From: Plantactinospora endophytica
GTDB taxonomy: Bacteria; Actinomycetota; Actinomycetes; Mycobacteriales; Micromonosporaceae
DNA: 64,000 nucleotides
Direction of reading: 5' to 3'
Assembly: GCF_016862915.1 (NCBI RefSeq)
Contig: NZ_BONW01000032.1
Span: forward strand, 1 to 64,000
The notes under the pieces were generated by a model. That model was not told the origin of the DNA, did no database searches, and was given only the letters and a program-made list of their open reading frames with translations. Numbering within the stretch: position 1 is the first letter of the stretch; every line of letters begins with the position of its first letter. Position numbers and translations under genes: made by a program. Below, one piece after another: positions 25,125 through 32,906 of the stretch.

Positions 25125-26735
25125 GTGGCACACATCGAGGTCAGGCACCTGCACCACCGGCTACCGGACGGGCGCCCACTGCTCGACGACGTCTCGTTCC
25201 GGGTCGCCGACGGCGTCACCGCCGCCCTCGTCGGGCCGAACGGCGCCGGCAAGACCACCCTGCTCAGGCTGGTCGCCGGGGACCTGACACCCGCCTCGGG
25301 CGAGATCGTCACCTCCGGCGGGCTCGGCGTGATGCGCCAGTTCATCGGCACGATCCGCGACCACCGCAGCGTCGGCGACCTGTTGCTCTCGGTCGCCCCC
25401 GACCGGATCCGCGCCGCCGCCGCCGAACTGGCGACCGCCGAACGCGCGCTACGCGAACGCGACGACGAGCCGGCCCAGCTCCGCTACGCGCACGCCGTCA
25501 CCGAGTACGTCGAAGCCGGCGGCTACGACCTCGAAGTCGTCTGGGACGCGGTCACGACCGAGGCACTCGGACTGCCGTACGAGCGGGCCGGCGGGCGGGA
25601 CGTCAACACCCTCTCCGGCGGCGAACAGAAGCGACTCGTCCTCGAAGCCCTGCTACGCGGCCCCGACCGGCTGCTGCTGCTCGACGAACCCGACAACTAC
25701 CTCGACGTACCCGGCAAGCAGTGGCTGGAACGGCAACTCCGCTCCAGCACCAAAACGGTGCTGCTGGTCTCGCACGACCGGCAACTGCTCGCCGAGGCGG
25801 CCGACCGGATCGTCACCGTCGAGGACCGGCAGGTGTGGGTGCACGGCGGCGGCTTCGCCAGCTATCCGGCCGCCCGCCAGGACCGGATCGACCGGATCGA
25901 CGACCGGCGACGGCGGTGGGGCGAGGAGCACGCCCGACTCCGGCAACTCGTACACACCGCGCGGCAGGGCGCGGCCCGCAACGACGCGCTCGCCTCGGCG
26001 TACCGGGCGGCGTGCAGTCGACTGGCCCGGTTCGAGTCCGCCGGACCGCCGACCCGGCCACCGAAGCGGCAGAACGTGCGGATCCGGCTGCGCGGCGGGC
26101 GTACCGGCAAACAGGCCCTGATCTGCGAGCAGCTCGAACTGACCGGCCTGATGCACCCCTTCGACCTGGAAATCTGGTACGGCGAACGGGTCGCCGTACT
26201 CGGCTCCAACGGCTCCGGCAAGTCCCAGTTCCTCCGGCTGCTGGCTGGCGCCGACCAGGTGGCGCACCACGGCACGGTGCGGCTCGGTGCGCGGGTGGTA
26301 CCCGGCCACTTCGCCCAGACCCACGCCCGCCCCGACCTCTACGGCCGTACCCCCGCCGAGATCCTGACGACCGAGCACGCCCTGCTCCGCAACGACGCGA
26401 TGGCGGCACTGGCCCGCTACGAGATCGCGCCCGCCCGGGACCAGCCGTTCCAGAGCCTCTCCGGCGGTGAACAGGCCCGGTTGCAGATCCTGCTGCTCGA
26501 ACTGGCCGGCGCGACCCTGCTGCTGCTCGACGAGCCGACCGACAACCTCGACCTGGCCAGCGCCGACGCCCTGCAACGCGGGCTGGAGGACTTCGCTGGC
26601 ACCGTCCTCACCGTCACCCACGATCGCTGGTTCGCCGCACACACCGACCGCTATCTGCTGTTCGGCGCGGACGGTCGGGTGGTGGAGACCGACGAGCCGG
26701 TCTGGACCGAGGGCCGGGTCGACCGTCCCCGCTGA
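25125..26735 (+). CDS. ABC-F family ATPase, probable ribosome protection / antibiotic resistance type
   Basis: 536 residues with two ABC domains and no membrane segment. The first has Walker A GPNGAGKT (37-44), signature LSGGEQKRL and Walker B LLLLDEPDNYLD; the second has GSNGSGKS (about 361-368), LSGGEQARL and LLLLDEPTDNLDL. A charged helical linker lies between. This is the ABC-F layout; members bind the ribosomal E site and some dislodge antibiotics. Its own TetR regulator with an operator supports an inducible resistance role. The GTG at 25125 is preferred: GGGAGG ends 7 bases upstream and the protein then begins directly with the first ABC strand. That leaves a leader of about 100 nt. 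Its last 50 bp are repeated at 29813-29862. Confidence 0.9.
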   Translation: MAHIEVRHLHHRLPDGRPLLDDVSFRVADGVTAALVGPNGAGKTTLLRLVAGDLTPASGEIVTSGGLGVMRQFIGTIRDHRSVGDLLLSVAPDRIRAAAAELATAERALRERDDEPAQLRYAHAVTEYVEAGGYDLEVVWDAVTTEALGLPYERAGGRDVNTLSGGEQKRLVLEALLRGPDRLLLLDEPDNYLDVPGKQWLERQLRSSTKTVLLVSHDRQLLAEAADRIVTVEDRQVWVHGGGFASYPAARQDRIDRIDDRRRRWGEEHARLRQLVHTARQGAARNDALASAYRAACSRLARFESAGPPTRPPKRQNVRIRLRGGRTGKQALICEQLELTGLMHPFDLEIWYGERVAVLGSNGSGKSQFLRLLAGADQVAHHGTVRLGARVVPGHFAQTHARPDLYGRTPAEILTTEHALLRNDAMAALARYEIAPARDQPFQSLSGGEQARLQILLLELAGATLLLLDEPTDNLDLASADALQRGLEDFAGTVLTVTHDRWFAAHTDRYLLFGADGRVVETDEPVWTEGRVDRPR

Positions 26736-26736
26736 G
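26687..26736 (+). repeat. ABC-F 3' end, left copy of a 50-bp direct repeat
   Basis: The 3' terminal 50 bp of the ABC-F gene match 29813-29862 without gaps at 41 of 50 positions, including 21 consecutive identical bases (26699-26719 and 29825-29845). Both copies run into the same CGCTGAG stop region. Confidence 0.85.
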
Positions 26737-26782
26737 TACGCGGCGCGGTCCGTCACCCACCCATCGCCGAGTCCCTACCTGC

Positions 26783-27496
26783 TCACAACCCCCGCAGGCA
26801 CCCTTGCAGGGCTGCGACTCTCTCGTGCAGGTCAGCGGTACTGAAGCGGCGTAGCGGCAACCGCTCCGGCACCTGCTCGGTCACCCCGACCAGCACCGTT
26901 GACCAGTCCCGGCAGAGGCGGCGTTGCAACATGAGGCTGACCGTCGTCGGTCTGCCCGCCTCGATCCGGTGCAGCAGGTCTGCCGGCATGGAGTAGCAGG
27001 AACCGGCAGCGAGACGAACGTCGAGCAACTGTGTCACCGTCTCGACCCCGACCTTTTCGAACCGCCAGCCGCCGTCCTCCACCCGGCTGAGTTCCTTGAG
27101 ACGGACCATCCGCTCGCCGGTCTCGGCCAATCCGAAGTAATGACACCGGAGGTCGCCGGCTACCAGTACGGACGAGAAGTCGTAGCGGTGGTTGTGCACA
27201 TGCTCACGGCGTCGGTCCACGCCGGGCCACCAGACATGCATCCGGAGCTGACCAAGATCACCGAACGTCGCCAGGATGAACTTGTCGAACCCGAGCGCGT
27301 GTTTGTGCGACCGCTCGGACACCTGCGCCGCCCACTGGGCGTCTCGGGCCATCGCGGCGAGGAACGAACTCAGCGCAGCCGGAGTACCCAACTCACGCAG
27401 CAACGACTCGTCGGCGTCCCCTGACTTCCCGTCACCGGCGACCAGCGCGCAGCGGAGACGGTCCTCCGTCTCGCGCAGCAGGGCTGTGTTCGACAT
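26783..27496 (-). CDS. Cupin-like protein, third gene of an uncharacterised cassette
   Basis: 237 residues. A helical N-terminal third is followed by a double-stranded beta-helix signature: HVHNHRYDF (three spaced His) with the later metal-ligand His in MPADLLHRIE. This resembles metal-dependent cupins and dioxygenases such as the cysteine dioxygenase type, but I cannot name a substrate. No signal or membrane segment is seen. I choose the ATG at 27496, which leaves 13 bp after the phosphoesterase gene and has GGTGAGG upstream; the longer frame to 27535 would overlap that gene. It is cotranscribed with the EEP and toroid genes. Confidence 0.75.
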   Translation of the reverse strand: MSNTALLRETEDRLRCALVAGDGKSGDADESLLRELGTPAALSSFLAAMARDAQWAAQVSERSHKHALGFDKFILATFGDLGQLRMHVWWPGVDRRREHVHNHRYDFSSVLVAGDLRCHYFGLAETGERMVRLKELSRVEDGGWRFEKVGVETVTQLLDVRLAAGSCYSMPADLLHRIEAGRPTTVSLMLQRRLCRDWSTVLVGVTEQVPERLPLRRFSTADLHERVAALQGCLRGL

Positions 27497-27509
27497 GAGC
27501 GTCGACACC

Positions 27510-28364
27510 TCACCGGCACAGCGCCAGTTCGGCAAGACAGAGGCTGTGATCCGAGAAATTGGGGATCAGTTGGGCTCGGTTGACCGGGGCGAAATCCGGA
27601 GAGTAGAGAACATCGTCGAATCCCTTGCCGTTGTGCGTAGGCCGGCCCGAGAAGGTCGTGGTCATCGGGAACGAGAGTGAGTTCAGGATGACCCCGCGGT
27701 CTTCTGTGTTGAAGTCACCACACAACACGAGCCTTCTGCCGTCGAGCCGGGACAGAGTCCTGCCGATCCCGTCCCAGATTGACTTGAATCCGGGCTCCTG
27801 GGCACTGTGACCAAATCGGTGGAACGGGAAGGAGTGGAACGAGACCACGCTCAGCCTGTCCAGCCCGAAGTCAATGGTGCAGGTGACCGCCCCTTTGTCG
27901 TGCAGGGTCAACCTGTCCTGCCCGGCGCCGACGGACAGCCGGGGGTTGCGCAGGTAGAAGCTGTCGATCGCACCAACCGGATGACGGCTGACGACGGCAA
28001 CTCCGGCCCGTCCGCCCGACTCGAACGACGACTCGGAGAGCGGCAGTGTGGCCGCGTACTGTAGTTCGGTCTGGGCGAGCAGGGCCAGCAGGATCTCGGA
28101 CTCCCCCTCTGCGGTGAAGTCCACCTCCTGGAGTGCCAGCACGTCGATCGCGTGCTCGTGGACCAGGCGGACGATTTCCCGCAACGCCTGCGGTCTGGAG
28201 TCGGGGCTGCTGGCCGGGTGCGGAATGCCCTCGCGTACGTTCCAACTGCCGATGCGGATGCGGGCGCTCAGGGTGGCCAGGGCAGGTTCAACATCGAGTA
28301 GTCCCGTACGACCAGTACGCCCTGGTACGTCATCCAGGTGGGATCCACCTGCTGCTCCTTCCAC
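27510..28364 (-). CDS. Endonuclease/exonuclease/phosphatase (EEP) family protein
   Basis: 284 residues with all the EEP catalytic motifs in order: Asn in GSWNVREG, Glu in LALQEVD, the His in VVSFHSF, Asp/Asn in LCGDFNTE, the Asp in GKGFDDVLYS, and Asp-His in FSDHSL. The fold cleaves phosphoester bonds in DNA, RNA, inositol phosphates or phospholipids; the target cannot be deduced. Only GTG codons at 28370 and 28364 precede the first strand in this frame; the one at 28364 has GGAG eight bases upstream, so the gene overlaps the end of the toroid gene by 97 bp in another frame, an unusually long overlap. No signal peptide is seen. Confidence 0.85.
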   Translation of the reverse strand: MEGAAGGSHLDDVPGRTGRTGLLDVEPALATLSARIRIGSWNVREGIPHPASSPDSRPQALREIVRLVHEHAIDVLALQEVDFTAEGESEILLALLAQTELQYAATLPLSESSFESGGRAGVAVVSRHPVGAIDSFYLRNPRLSVGAGQDRLTLHDKGAVTCTIDFGLDRLSVVSFHSFPFHRFGHSAQEPGFKSIWDGIGRTLSRLDGRRLVLCGDFNTEDRGVILNSLSFPMTTTFSGRPTHNGKGFDDVLYSPDFAPVNRAQLIPNFSDHSLCLAELALCR

Positions 28365-29617
28365 TTCCACACTCCATTCTCTTGATGCTTGAGAACGGCC
28401 CGCACCGCTCTTCTCAAGGACGGCAGACGATCGCCGACCTCCCCGATCATCAGGGCACGAGCGACCCAGGCCGGCGTGAAATGACCGATGTAGATGATGT
28501 CCCGTGCGTCGCCGGCCAGCCGGCGCAAGTGTTCATCCTTCATTGCGAGATCGGGGTTATGGGTCAGCCACTCGATCCCCAGGTCGACAGCTTCGTTGAG
28601 TTGCTGTCGTCGCCCCTGCTTGATCACTGCCGCTGCCTGGTGCAGAGCGACCACCGCCCGCGCGGTGTGCGGCACCGAGGACCGTTCGCCATCCCCGAGG
28701 GTCCGCCCCCAGGACAACTGCCGGGGGCCTGGACCCGCGTCCTGCCGTATCGCCCCGGCGACCAGCAGAGCCGTCAGTTCTTCCAACTTCTCGGACGTCG
28801 GGGCGACCTCGGCGAGCGCAGCGATCACGGAGGTCAGCACGGAGACGCTGGCATAGCCGATCGGGTCGACCCCAGGGGACATCATCCGTTCGAGCTGCTC
28901 GACATTCTTCTCCCGGACGTCCGGGTCGAGACCGGCTCGGACCAGCGCGGCGAGCACCCAGGCGGTGACCTCCGGTCGGGCCACGTCCCGTTGTGACCGG
29001 GCTACCCAGCCCTTGCTGGGCTTCTGTAGTGCGACGACGTTCTCAACCAACCGACGCCGGTCCAGTCGGGGATGCCGGATGTCCAGCGCGAGCGCGATGC
29101 GCAGTCCGTAGGAGGTGCCGATGGCGCTCGGCGGCACCTTGTCGGCGATGAACTGAGACCAACCGTAGAGTTCGCCGTTGACCCCGCTCGCGGTACGGAG
29201 ATCGGCCAGGATGCGACTGCGCGTGCCGTCGAGGATCTGCTTGGCGGACTCCACCACAGCGGGCGCATCATCGGGTCGCCGCTGTCCGGGCAACGTCCCA
29301 CCCGGCGCCGTCGGCGGGTCGACAACCCGCTGCACCGACGGCCGCTGTAGCAGCCACCGGAGTGTCATCCCCACACACAGCGCGGCCAGTGCGGCGAACA
29401 GGTAGCGCACCGAATCCTGCCTGAACCACTGATCGGGCAGATGATCAATCAACAGGCTGTAGGTGGCGAAGATCAGGGCGAACGGCCCCAGAGCGGCGAG
29501 ATGCCGGGCCAGTCCCCGCAATCCGGGTCGGCGCGGTCGGACGGGATCTTGACCGGCGGCATCCGGCTCGGTGAACGATCCCTCGACAATCTGCTTCTCC
29601 CGCAGCGCCACGCTCAC
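28268..29617 (-). CDS. Membrane-anchored helical-toroid (squalene-cyclase/prenyltransferase-like) protein
   Basis: 449 residues. After a hydrophilic start, two membrane helices (about 41-58 and 70-90) flank a short loop. The rest is a soluble helical domain with repeated helix pairs that look like the alpha/alpha toroid of terpene cyclases and prenyltransferase beta subunits: SYGLRIALALD, TAWVLAALVRAGLD, SVLTSVIAALAEVA, HTARAVVALHQAA, and the aromatic end DPTWMTYQGVLVVRDY. The DxDD motif of true squalene cyclases is not visible, so catalysis is doubtful and a scaffold or lipid-binding role is possible. It is the first gene of a three-gene operon; its GTG has GAGG upstream. I do not recognise a characterised system with this gene order. 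Confidence 0.7.
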   Translation of the reverse strand: MSVALREKQIVEGSFTEPDAAGQDPVRPRRPGLRGLARHLAALGPFALIFATYSLLIDHLPDQWFRQDSVRYLFAALAALCVGMTLRWLLQRPSVQRVVDPPTAPGGTLPGQRRPDDAPAVVESAKQILDGTRSRILADLRTASGVNGELYGWSQFIADKVPPSAIGTSYGLRIALALDIRHPRLDRRRLVENVVALQKPSKGWVARSQRDVARPEVTAWVLAALVRAGLDPDVREKNVEQLERMMSPGVDPIGYASVSVLTSVIAALAEVAPTSEKLEELTALLVAGAIRQDAGPGPRQLSWGRTLGDGERSSVPHTARAVVALHQAAAVIKQGRRQQLNEAVDLGIEWLTHNPDLAMKDEHLRRLAGDARDIIYIGHFTPAWVARALMIGEVGDRLPSLRRAVRAVLKHQENGVWKWKEQQVDPTWMTYQGVLVVRDYSMLNLPWPP

Positions 29618-29965
29618 CTCGATAATCGCCTGGATGCTCGGAAAACGATCATGTCCGTCCGACCTCTCGGATTACCGGAGGTATCTTAGTCACGCGCCTC
29701 GATGGTCACTATCCCTCAACAGCTATCCGACACCGACAATTACCGGAAGTTCATTGTTGATATTGGCCGCACACCGATCGCCTGTTCCGCAGGACAAACG
29801 GCCTGCCACCTTGACCGACGATCGGGTCTGGACCGAGGGCCGGGTGGTGCGGGAGCGCTGAGTTTTCTGCCGGCGGCAGCTTCGGCCCGGAGTCTTGACA
29901 CTACGTTCCGTATCCCGATATGGGTCTTGTCTGGACAAACAACCTCGTCCGGGGAGGATCCCGCC
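29618..29965. other. Divergent gap between toroid and XRE genes, with ABC-F remnant
   Basis: 348 bp, visibly AT-richer than the neighbouring core genes. It should hold promoters for the toroid operon (minus) and the XRE gene (plus, ribosome binding site GGGGAGG at 29951-29957). The middle is occupied by the degraded ABC-F tail at 29766-29862. An open frame at 29571-29861 ends in that tail and is not a credible gene. Confidence 0.6.
29766..29862 (+). pseudogene. Degraded 3' end of an ABC-F gene
   Basis: The last 50 bp (29813-29862) match the 3' end of the intact ABC-F gene at 41 of 50 positions and encode TDDRVWTEGRVVRER-stop against TDEPVWTEGRVDRPR-stop. Upstream, GCCGCACACCGATCGC and CTGTTC match the intact gene's GCCGCACACACCGACCGC and CTGTTC with small deletions that break the frame. 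It is either the leftover of a second ABC-F gene or a duplication made when the intervening 3.1 kb was inserted. Confidence 0.75.
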
Positions 29966-30850
29966 ATGCCGTCGACCGACCAGCGATCATCGGTACCCAA
30001 ACGCCAACTCGGCCGCTATCTCAAGCTGGCCCGTGAGGAGGCCGGGATAGCCCTGGAATCCTCCGCCCGCACCCTGGAGTTCTCCAGAGCCAAGATGTAC
30101 CGCATCGAACGCGGCGAAAGCCCGCTGCGCACCATGGAAGTCACCGCCATGTGCCAGCTCTACGGCATCCCGCCCGAGATGACGGACGTGCTGGTCAGCC
30201 TCGCAAAGGCGACCAAGGCCGAAGGCTGGTGGCACGCCTACGGCGAGGCCGTCCCCTCCTGGTTCGAACTCTTTGTCGGCATGGAGGAGAACGCCGCCCG
30301 AATTCGTGAGTACAGCTCGTTCCTGGTGCCCGGCCTGCTCCAGACGCCGGACTACGCGGCAACCTACTTCCGCAGCAAGCCGGGGATCAGCGAGCAGGAG
30401 GTGGCGGCGAAGGTGGCGTTCCGATTGGAGCGGCAGCGGATACTGATCCGACGCGCTCCCGCCGCCCCCGTGCTGCAAGTGATCGTCGAGGAGTCCGTGC
30501 TGCGCCGGCCGATTGCCGACAAAGACGCCTGGCTGGCGCAGCTCGCCTACCTGGCGAACGTCAACCGGCTTCCCTCGGTCAGCGTGCGGGTGCTGCCTAG
30601 CGGCGTCGGTGTTGGTTGGGCCGCGAACGCGGTCCCGTTCAGCATCTTCGAGTTCCCGTGGATCGGCACCCGTCCGCCCGAACAGTCCACCATCTACAGC
30701 GAGAACATGACCGGGGCGATCTATCTGGACAAGCCGGCCGAGGTGGCAGCCTACGATGAGATATGGCACAGGCTCGATGCCTTGGCACTCGGCCAGGAGG
30801 ACTCCGAGGACCTGCTCGCCGTCATCATCAGGGAGGCTGTCGATGACTGA
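29966..30850 (+). CDS. XRE-family regulator with DUF5753 (Scr1 type)
   Basis: 294 residues. A helix-turn-helix occupies about residues 12-65 (LGRYLKLAREEAGIALESSA, FSRAKMYRIERGESPL), followed by the DUF5753 domain (IREYSSFLVPGLLQTPDYA, VIVEESVLRRP, VRVLPSGVGVG, and the end YDEIWHRLDALAL). This class is greatly expanded in Streptomyces and relatives and is nearly always paired with a DUF397 gene, as here. The start is ATG 29966 with GGGGAGG nine bases upstream; the open frame further upstream is the ABC-F remnant region. The target genes are unknown. Confidence 0.92.
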   Translation: MPSTDQRSSVPKRQLGRYLKLAREEAGIALESSARTLEFSRAKMYRIERGESPLRTMEVTAMCQLYGIPPEMTDVLVSLAKATKAEGWWHAYGEAVPSWFELFVGMEENAARIREYSSFLVPGLLQTPDYAATYFRSKPGISEQEVAAKVAFRLERQRILIRRAPAAPVLQVIVEESVLRRPIADKDAWLAQLAYLANVNRLPSVSVRVLPSGVGVGWAANAVPFSIFEFPWIGTRPPEQSTIYSENMTGAIYLDKPAEVAAYDEIWHRLDALALGQEDSEDLLAVIIREAVDD

Positions 30851-31103
30851 ACTGACCGCTGCGACATGGCGCAAGAGCAGCCGCAGTGGCGAGGGCAACT
30901 GCGTCGAGGTGGCAAGCGCGTCCTGGCGCAAGAGCAGCCGTAGCGGGCAGGGCGACTGCGTCGAGGTGGCCGGAGATCTGGGCGGAGTGATCGGGGTGCG
31001 GGACAGCAAGGAGCCGGACGGTCCCGTCCTGACCTTCACGCCGCCAGCTTGGCGCACCTTCCTCACCGCCCTGCCTCGCGCGGACGGAGCAGGAAACTCG
31101 TGA
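30843..31103 (+). CDS. DUF397 protein with duplicated DUF397 motif
   Basis: 86 residues, overlapping the end of the XRE gene by eight bases (ATGACTGA), hence coupled. The usual DUF397 start WRKSSRSGEGNCVEVA occurs at residues 9-24 and again as WRKSSRSGQGDCVEVA at 28-43, so a 57-bp segment has been duplicated in frame. The normal end follows (VRDSKEPDGPVLTFTPPAWRTFL). DUF397 proteins are small partners of DUF5753 regulators; the pair has been compared with toxin-antitoxin-like or regulator-antagonist couples. Typical members are about 60-70 residues, and the duplication explains the extra length. Confidence 0.88.
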   Translation: MTELTAATWRKSSRSGEGNCVEVASASWRKSSRSGQGDCVEVAGDLGGVIGVRDSKEPDGPVLTFTPPAWRTFLTALPRADGAGNS

Positions 31104-31282
31104 TCCCGTAGCGTTTGGCCTGCCAGAGCGAGCCAAAAACTACGGAATCATGGAATGACCAGCTAGCTGGGCGGTCAGATCAGTCAGCGGTGGGCGCGGG
31201 ACGACGGAGAGCCGCGCCCACACGGGACCAAAGACCCACCCAGGTCCCGGGACCAAAGCCCCGGGCAACCAACCGAAGCCGG

Positions 31283-31978
31283 CTATGGGACGTCGTAGGC
31301 GAGCAGCGGGGTGTTGTCGTACCGGAGGAGTTCGAGCCGGATCAGCTCGGAGCGGGTGAACCGGGTGACCCCGGTGAACGTGGCGTCGTCGCCGGGGGCG
31401 GCAAGCCAGGAGCCGATCTGCTCCGTCTCGCCGTTCGGGCCATGTGCCACCAGCCGGAACGTGTACGCCTTCGTGTAGTCCTTCGTCTGCGCGTACTGGC
31501 AGCGCATCGTGATGACGGTGCCCCAGCGCGTACCGTCGAAGCCGATCTCGGCGGTGACCGGCACGTTTCCCCGGACCGGCTGCATGGCGACCATCCGCAC
31601 CTCGACATCGGTGCCGGGGTTCCGGTCGCCGAGCACCGGCACCGCCACGCCGAAGCCGACCAGGGCGGCCAGCACGGCGGCGACCATCGACAGTCCGGCG
31701 TTCTGGAGCCGGCCGCGCCGCCGTTCCCGTCCTCGGCGGACCCTGGCCTCGTCCAGCAGTTTCGGCAGCCGTTCGCCGTCGTTCGGCGGGGTGGAGATCT
31801 GCTCCAGTCCGGCCGGGTCGAGCCGCCCCAGCAGCCCCGGCAGTACGGCGATCTCGGCGACCGCCTCCCGGCAGGCCGGACAGCCGGCGAGGTGTCGCTC
31901 GTACGCGGCCCGCTCGGCGGGGGAAAGGGCGCCCAGCACGTACGCCCCGTCGTCGTGGGCGTACTCGCAATTCGTCAC
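31283..31978 (-). CDS. Zinc-finger anti-sigma factor (zf-HC2, single TM)
   Basis: 231 residues. The N-terminal anti-sigma domain has the HxxxCxxC motif (ERHLAGCPACREAV, with NC near the start), then a linker, one membrane helix (about 130-150, MVAAVLAALVGFGVAVPVL) and an external domain of about 80 residues ending YDNTPLLAYDVP. It should hold the ECF sigma factor at the membrane and release it on an extracytoplasmic or redox signal. The GTG start overlaps the sigma factor stop (GTGA), which decides the start over the longer open frame. Confidence 0.9.
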   Translation of the reverse strand: MTNCEYAHDDGAYVLGALSPAERAAYERHLAGCPACREAVAEIAVLPGLLGRLDPAGLEQISTPPNDGERLPKLLDEARVRRGRERRRGRLQNAGLSMVAAVLAALVGFGVAVPVLGDRNPGTDVEVRMVAMQPVRGNVPVTAEIGFDGTRWGTVITMRCQYAQTKDYTKAYTFRLVAHGPNGETEQIGSWLAAPGDDATFTGVTRFTRSELIRLELLRYDNTPLLAYDVP

Positions 31979-32520
31979 CCGGTCACCCCCATCTCCGCCA
32001 GTACCAGCCGGAGCGACCGCAGCGCGTAGTGCGTCCGCGACTTCACCGTCCCCGGCGGTACGCCCAGCCGCGCCGCCGCCTCGGTCACCGACCGGCCCTG
32101 GTAGAAGCACTCCACCAGCACCTCGCGGTGCGACGGTGAGAGCCGGTTGAGCGCCTCCGCGACCGTCCACGCCTCGACCGCCCGGTCCGCCTCGTCGACC
32201 ACCTGCGGCGGCTCGGGCAGCTCGTCGGTGATCACCTCGCCGACCCGGGCGCTGCGTCGCCGCCAGGCGTCGATGGCGAGGTTCCGGGCGATCGTGAACA
32301 GCCAGGCTCGTACCGATCCCCGGTGCGGTTCGAGCGCCTCCGGATGCCGCCAGGCCCGCAGCAGCGTCTCCTGCACCAGGTCCTCGGCCCGCTGCCGGTC
32401 GCCGCCGGTCAGCCGCAGGGCGTGCGCCAGCAGCGCGTCACCGTGTTCGTCGTGCATGGCGCGCAGCAGTTCAGCGTCCTGGTCGCTGATGTCCTCCTCG
32501 CCTCCCGCCCGCTCGGCCAC
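31975..32520 (-). CDS. ECF-type RNA polymerase sigma factor, SigL/SigK-like
   Basis: About 181 residues from the GTG at 32520; in-frame TTG (32601) and GTG (32577) starts would add up to 27 poorly conserved residues, and no candidate has a strong ribosome binding site. Region 2 is seen in GGDRQRAEDLVQETLLRAWR and FTIARNLAIDAWRRR, region 4 in LSPSHREVLVECFYQGRSV and LGVPPGTVKSRTHYALR. It is translationally coupled to its anti-sigma gene. The pair resembles mycobacterial SigL/RslA in size and layout, though the assignment is tentative. It is divergent from phoX across 386 bp. Confidence 0.88.
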   Translation of the reverse strand: MAERAGGEEDISDQDAELLRAMHDEHGDALLAHALRLTGGDRQRAEDLVQETLLRAWRHPEALEPHRGSVRAWLFTIARNLAIDAWRRRSARVGEVITDELPEPPQVVDEADRAVEAWTVAEALNRLSPSHREVLVECFYQGRSVTEAAARLGVPPGTVKSRTHYALRSLRLVLAEMGVTG

Positions 32521-32906
32521 CCGATGCTCGTCACTGCGGTGCTGGGCTTTCCGACCAGCCCCGACTCTCGGTTTCACGTATCCGGCGGCAGGACGGTTCA
32601 ACAGGAGCGGCGAGGGATGCGAGAACGCTCGACCGGGGAGGCGAGGAAGATCGGGAACGGAGGACCCGGGACGCCATCGGCCTACCGGGCGGGGTGGCTC
32701 GTCCTGCCGGACAGCACGATGTCGGCCCCACGGGTGGCAACTTGCGAAACAGGCCGTGGCCTGGAGGTGTTCACCTTCGGTTCATCCGACCGCCGGGCAC
32801 CGCTCACGGCGTACTCCTAGCGTCCGGCAGGCACGCGCCCTCGTACGCATTACCCGAGGCGTCACGGGCGCGCATCCCTGACCTTTGGCGAGGAGGCTCC
32901 ATCTCC
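32521..32906. promoter_or_regulatory. Divergent sigma factor/phoX promoter region
   Basis: 386 bp containing the PHO-box-like repeat at 32769-32790, a candidate phoX -10 (TAGCGT at 32818-32823) and the ribosome binding site GAGGAGG at 32890-32896. No small gene is evident. Confidence 0.5.
32769..32790 (+). promoter_or_regulatory. PHO-box-like direct repeat upstream of phoX
   Basis: Two contiguous 11-base units, GTTCACCTTCG and GTTCATCCGAC, match the GTTCAYC-type repeat bound by PhoP in Streptomyces. They sit 27 bases before a TAGCGT -10-like hexamer and upstream of a PhoX phosphatase gene, the expected kind of target. Confidence 0.65.

Noticed and set aside
27497-27535. Upstream start of the cupin gene
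   Set aside because: It would overlap the EEP gene; ATG 27496 has a better ribosome binding site and spacing.
29571-29861. 96-codon frame as a gene
   Set aside because: It starts within the toroid gene, crosses the promoter region and ends in the degraded ABC-F tail.
17285-31103. The accessory region as a prophage or integrative conjugative element
   Set aside because: No integrase, phage structural, relaxase or transfer gene is visible, and no tRNA flanks it.
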